NCBI GenBank assembly: GCA_041642035.1 | Contig: JBEPXC010000243.1 | Coordinates: 1 to 5,636 of the forward strand | Length of the DNA: 5,636 bases | Origin: SKVR01 sp041642035 | Lineage (GTDB): Bacteria > Bacteroidota > Bacteroidia > Bacteroidales > UBA7960 | Direction of reading: 5' to 3' | In this document: one piece after another, positions 4,519 to 5,636 of the stretch | How positions within the stretch are numbered: the first letter of the stretch is position 1 | Layout of the letters: the number at the start of each line of letters is the position of its first letter | The notes under the pieces: model-generated | Seen by the model: only the letters and a program-made list of their open reading frames with translations | What the model was told of the DNA's origin: nothing | The model's database searches: none | Translations under genes and position numbers: made by a program

Positions 4519-5636
4519 TTATTCGAGACGAATTTCATCAACTGCTGCACCCGTGGGAACCATAGGAAATACGTTCCCTTCTTTTTCTACCACCACCTCG
4601 AGCATGAAAGGTCCGGGGGTTTGGAGCATGGTTTTGATGGATGCATCAAGGTTTTCTCTCTCGGTCACCTTGATCGAAGGGATATAGTATCCTTTGCAGA
4701 TGGTCTGAAAGTCAGGATTTACCATTTCGGTAGATGCATAGCGGTAGTCGAAGAACATCTCCTGCCACTGGCGCACCATGCCCAGGAAGTTGTTGTTCAG
4801 CAGGATGATCTTTACCGGCACCTTTTCCTGGAAGATGGTGCCCAACTCCTGTATGGTCATCTGGAAGCCTCCATCGCCCACGATAAGGCACACATGCCGG
4901 TCGGGCATACCCATTTTGGCGCCTATGGCTGCGGGCAGACCGAAACCCATGGTGCCCAGTCCGCCTGAAGTGACCACGCTGCGCGAATTTTTGAATTTAA
5001 AATAGCGGGTGGCTATCATCTGATGCTGGCCCACGTCGGTAACCATGATGGCGTCGTTGTCGCAGGCTTCGGTTACCCGGCGTATCACCTCACCCATGGT
5101 AAGCTCAGGCTTCTCAGGATAAAGATCACGGTTTATGACCCGCTGGGTCTCTACCCGCATGCAGGCGTTAAATTCTTCGAGCCACTCCTCGTGCCCGTTT
5201 GGGTTTACCTTTTGGGTAAGCATGGGCAGGGTCTCTTTTACCGAACCCAGCACCGGCACATCGGCATGAATGATCTTGTTGATCTCCGCGGGGTCAATCT
5301 CCATATGTATCACCTTAGCCTTGGTGGCATAGCGTGTGGTGTCGCCCGTCACGCGGTCGTCGAAACGCATCCCTATGGCGATGATCAGATCCGCCTCATT
5401 GGTTTTCACGTTGGGGCCGTAGTTGCCATGCATACCCAGCATGCCCACGTTGAGTCTGTGCTCTGAGGGCACTGCCGACAGTCCCAGTATGGTCCATGCC
5501 GCCGGGATACCTGTCTTGTCAAGAAACTCCAGCAATTCCTGCTCGGCACCTGCCAGCACCACGCCCTGTCCGATGAGTGCCAGGGGCTTTTGGGCCATAT
5601 TGATCAGATGGCTGGCCTCTTCGATCCTGGTAAGCT
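4519..5636 (-). CDS. ilvB: Acetolactate synthase large (catalytic) subunit, C-terminal part (cut by window edge)
   Basis: Thiamine-diphosphate enzyme that condenses pyruvate with pyruvate or 2-ketobutyrate, the first common step to valine, leucine and isoleucine. The window holds 371 complete residues; the N-terminal pyrimidine-binding domain with the catalytic glutamate lies beyond the right edge. Counting from the first complete codon: the central FAD-binding-type domain has GMHGNYGP (67-74) and GMRFDDRVTG (88-97). The ThDP-binding domain has GGLGTMGFGLPAAIGA (224-239) and the diphosphate motif GDG (253-255) through NNN (280-282). GMVRQWQ, with the Trp at 290, is the site that corresponds to herbicide contact in plant enzymes. 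The C-terminus PMVPTGAAVDEI is typical of the family. The reading frame is open to the window edge, so the internal ATG at 5598 is not the start. Other ThDP enzymes are excluded by these motifs and by ilvN next door. Confidence 0.96.
   Translation of the reverse strand, partial: LTRIEEASHLINMAQKPLALIGQGVVLAGAEQELLEFLDKTGIPAAWTILGLSAVPSEHRLNVGMLGMHGNYGPNVKTNEADLIIAIGMRFDDRVTGDTTRYATKAKVIHMEIDPAEINKIIHADVPVLGSVKETLPMLTQKVNPNGHEEWLEEFNACMRVETQRVINRDLYPEKPELTMGEVIRRVTEACDNDAIMVTDVGQHQMIATRYFKFKNSRSVVTSGGLGTMGFGLPAAIGAKMGMPDRHVCLIVGDGGFQMTIQELGTIFQEKVPVKIILLNNNFLGMVRQWQEMFFDYRYASTEMVNPDFQTICKGYYIPSIKVTERENLDASIKTMLQTPGPFMLEVVVEKEGNVFPMVPTGAAVDEIRLE

Overview
The window is part of a branched-chain amino acid biosynthesis operon, with every real gene on the minus strand. 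In transcription order (right to left) it holds: the C-terminal part of ilvB (acetolactate synthase large subunit, cut by the right window edge), ilvN (its ACT-domain small subunit), a gene-free stretch of 798 bases packed with repeats, ilvC (short-form ketol-acid reductoisomerase), leuA (2-isopropylmalate synthase), and the N-terminal third of leuC (isopropylmalate isomerase large subunit, cut by the left edge). IlvBN makes acetolactate or acetohydroxybutyrate and IlvC converts it to the dihydroxy acid. The 2-ketoisovalerate made downstream by IlvD (not in the window) is drawn into leucine synthesis by LeuA and LeuC.

The organism is most likely a member of the Bacteroidota, probably near Bacteroidales/Marinilabiliales. 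The reasons are the gene order, the protein sequence style (for example a GYGVQGPGQA coenzyme loop in a 348-residue KARI), A-rich gene starts with little Shine-Dalgarno signal, and two intergenic repeat styles I associate with that phylum. This is recognition from memory, not a search.

Layout: 1-407 leuC; 408-482 spacer with a G-rich tract; 483-1979 leuA; 1980-2054 spacer; 2055-3101 ilvC; 3102-3899 repeat-rich gap; 3900-4457 ilvN; 4458-4518 spacer; 4519-5636 ilvB.

The enzymes look ordinary and intact. The unusual part is the ilvN-ilvC gap. It contains (i) three copies of the ilvC start site (ATTATGGCAAA on the minus strand), of which only the one at 3101 opens the real gene; (ii) a leader segment of 128 bases present twice, differing at one position by eye; (iii) two REP-like double hairpins, one beside each leader copy; (iv) two inverted-repeat elements built around a TCATTTCGACCG...GGGAGA repeat, one of which has a 28-base outer inverted repeat and a 20-bp inner hairpin sharing exactly the same centre. 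The copy nearest ilvN lies 25 bases after the ilvN stop. This suggests that ilvC once began directly after ilvN and was pushed away by repeat insertion and tandem duplication that rebuilt its start and leader. I see no undescribed protein system here; the candidate novelty is this noncoding structure and its possible effect on expression of the downstream genes.
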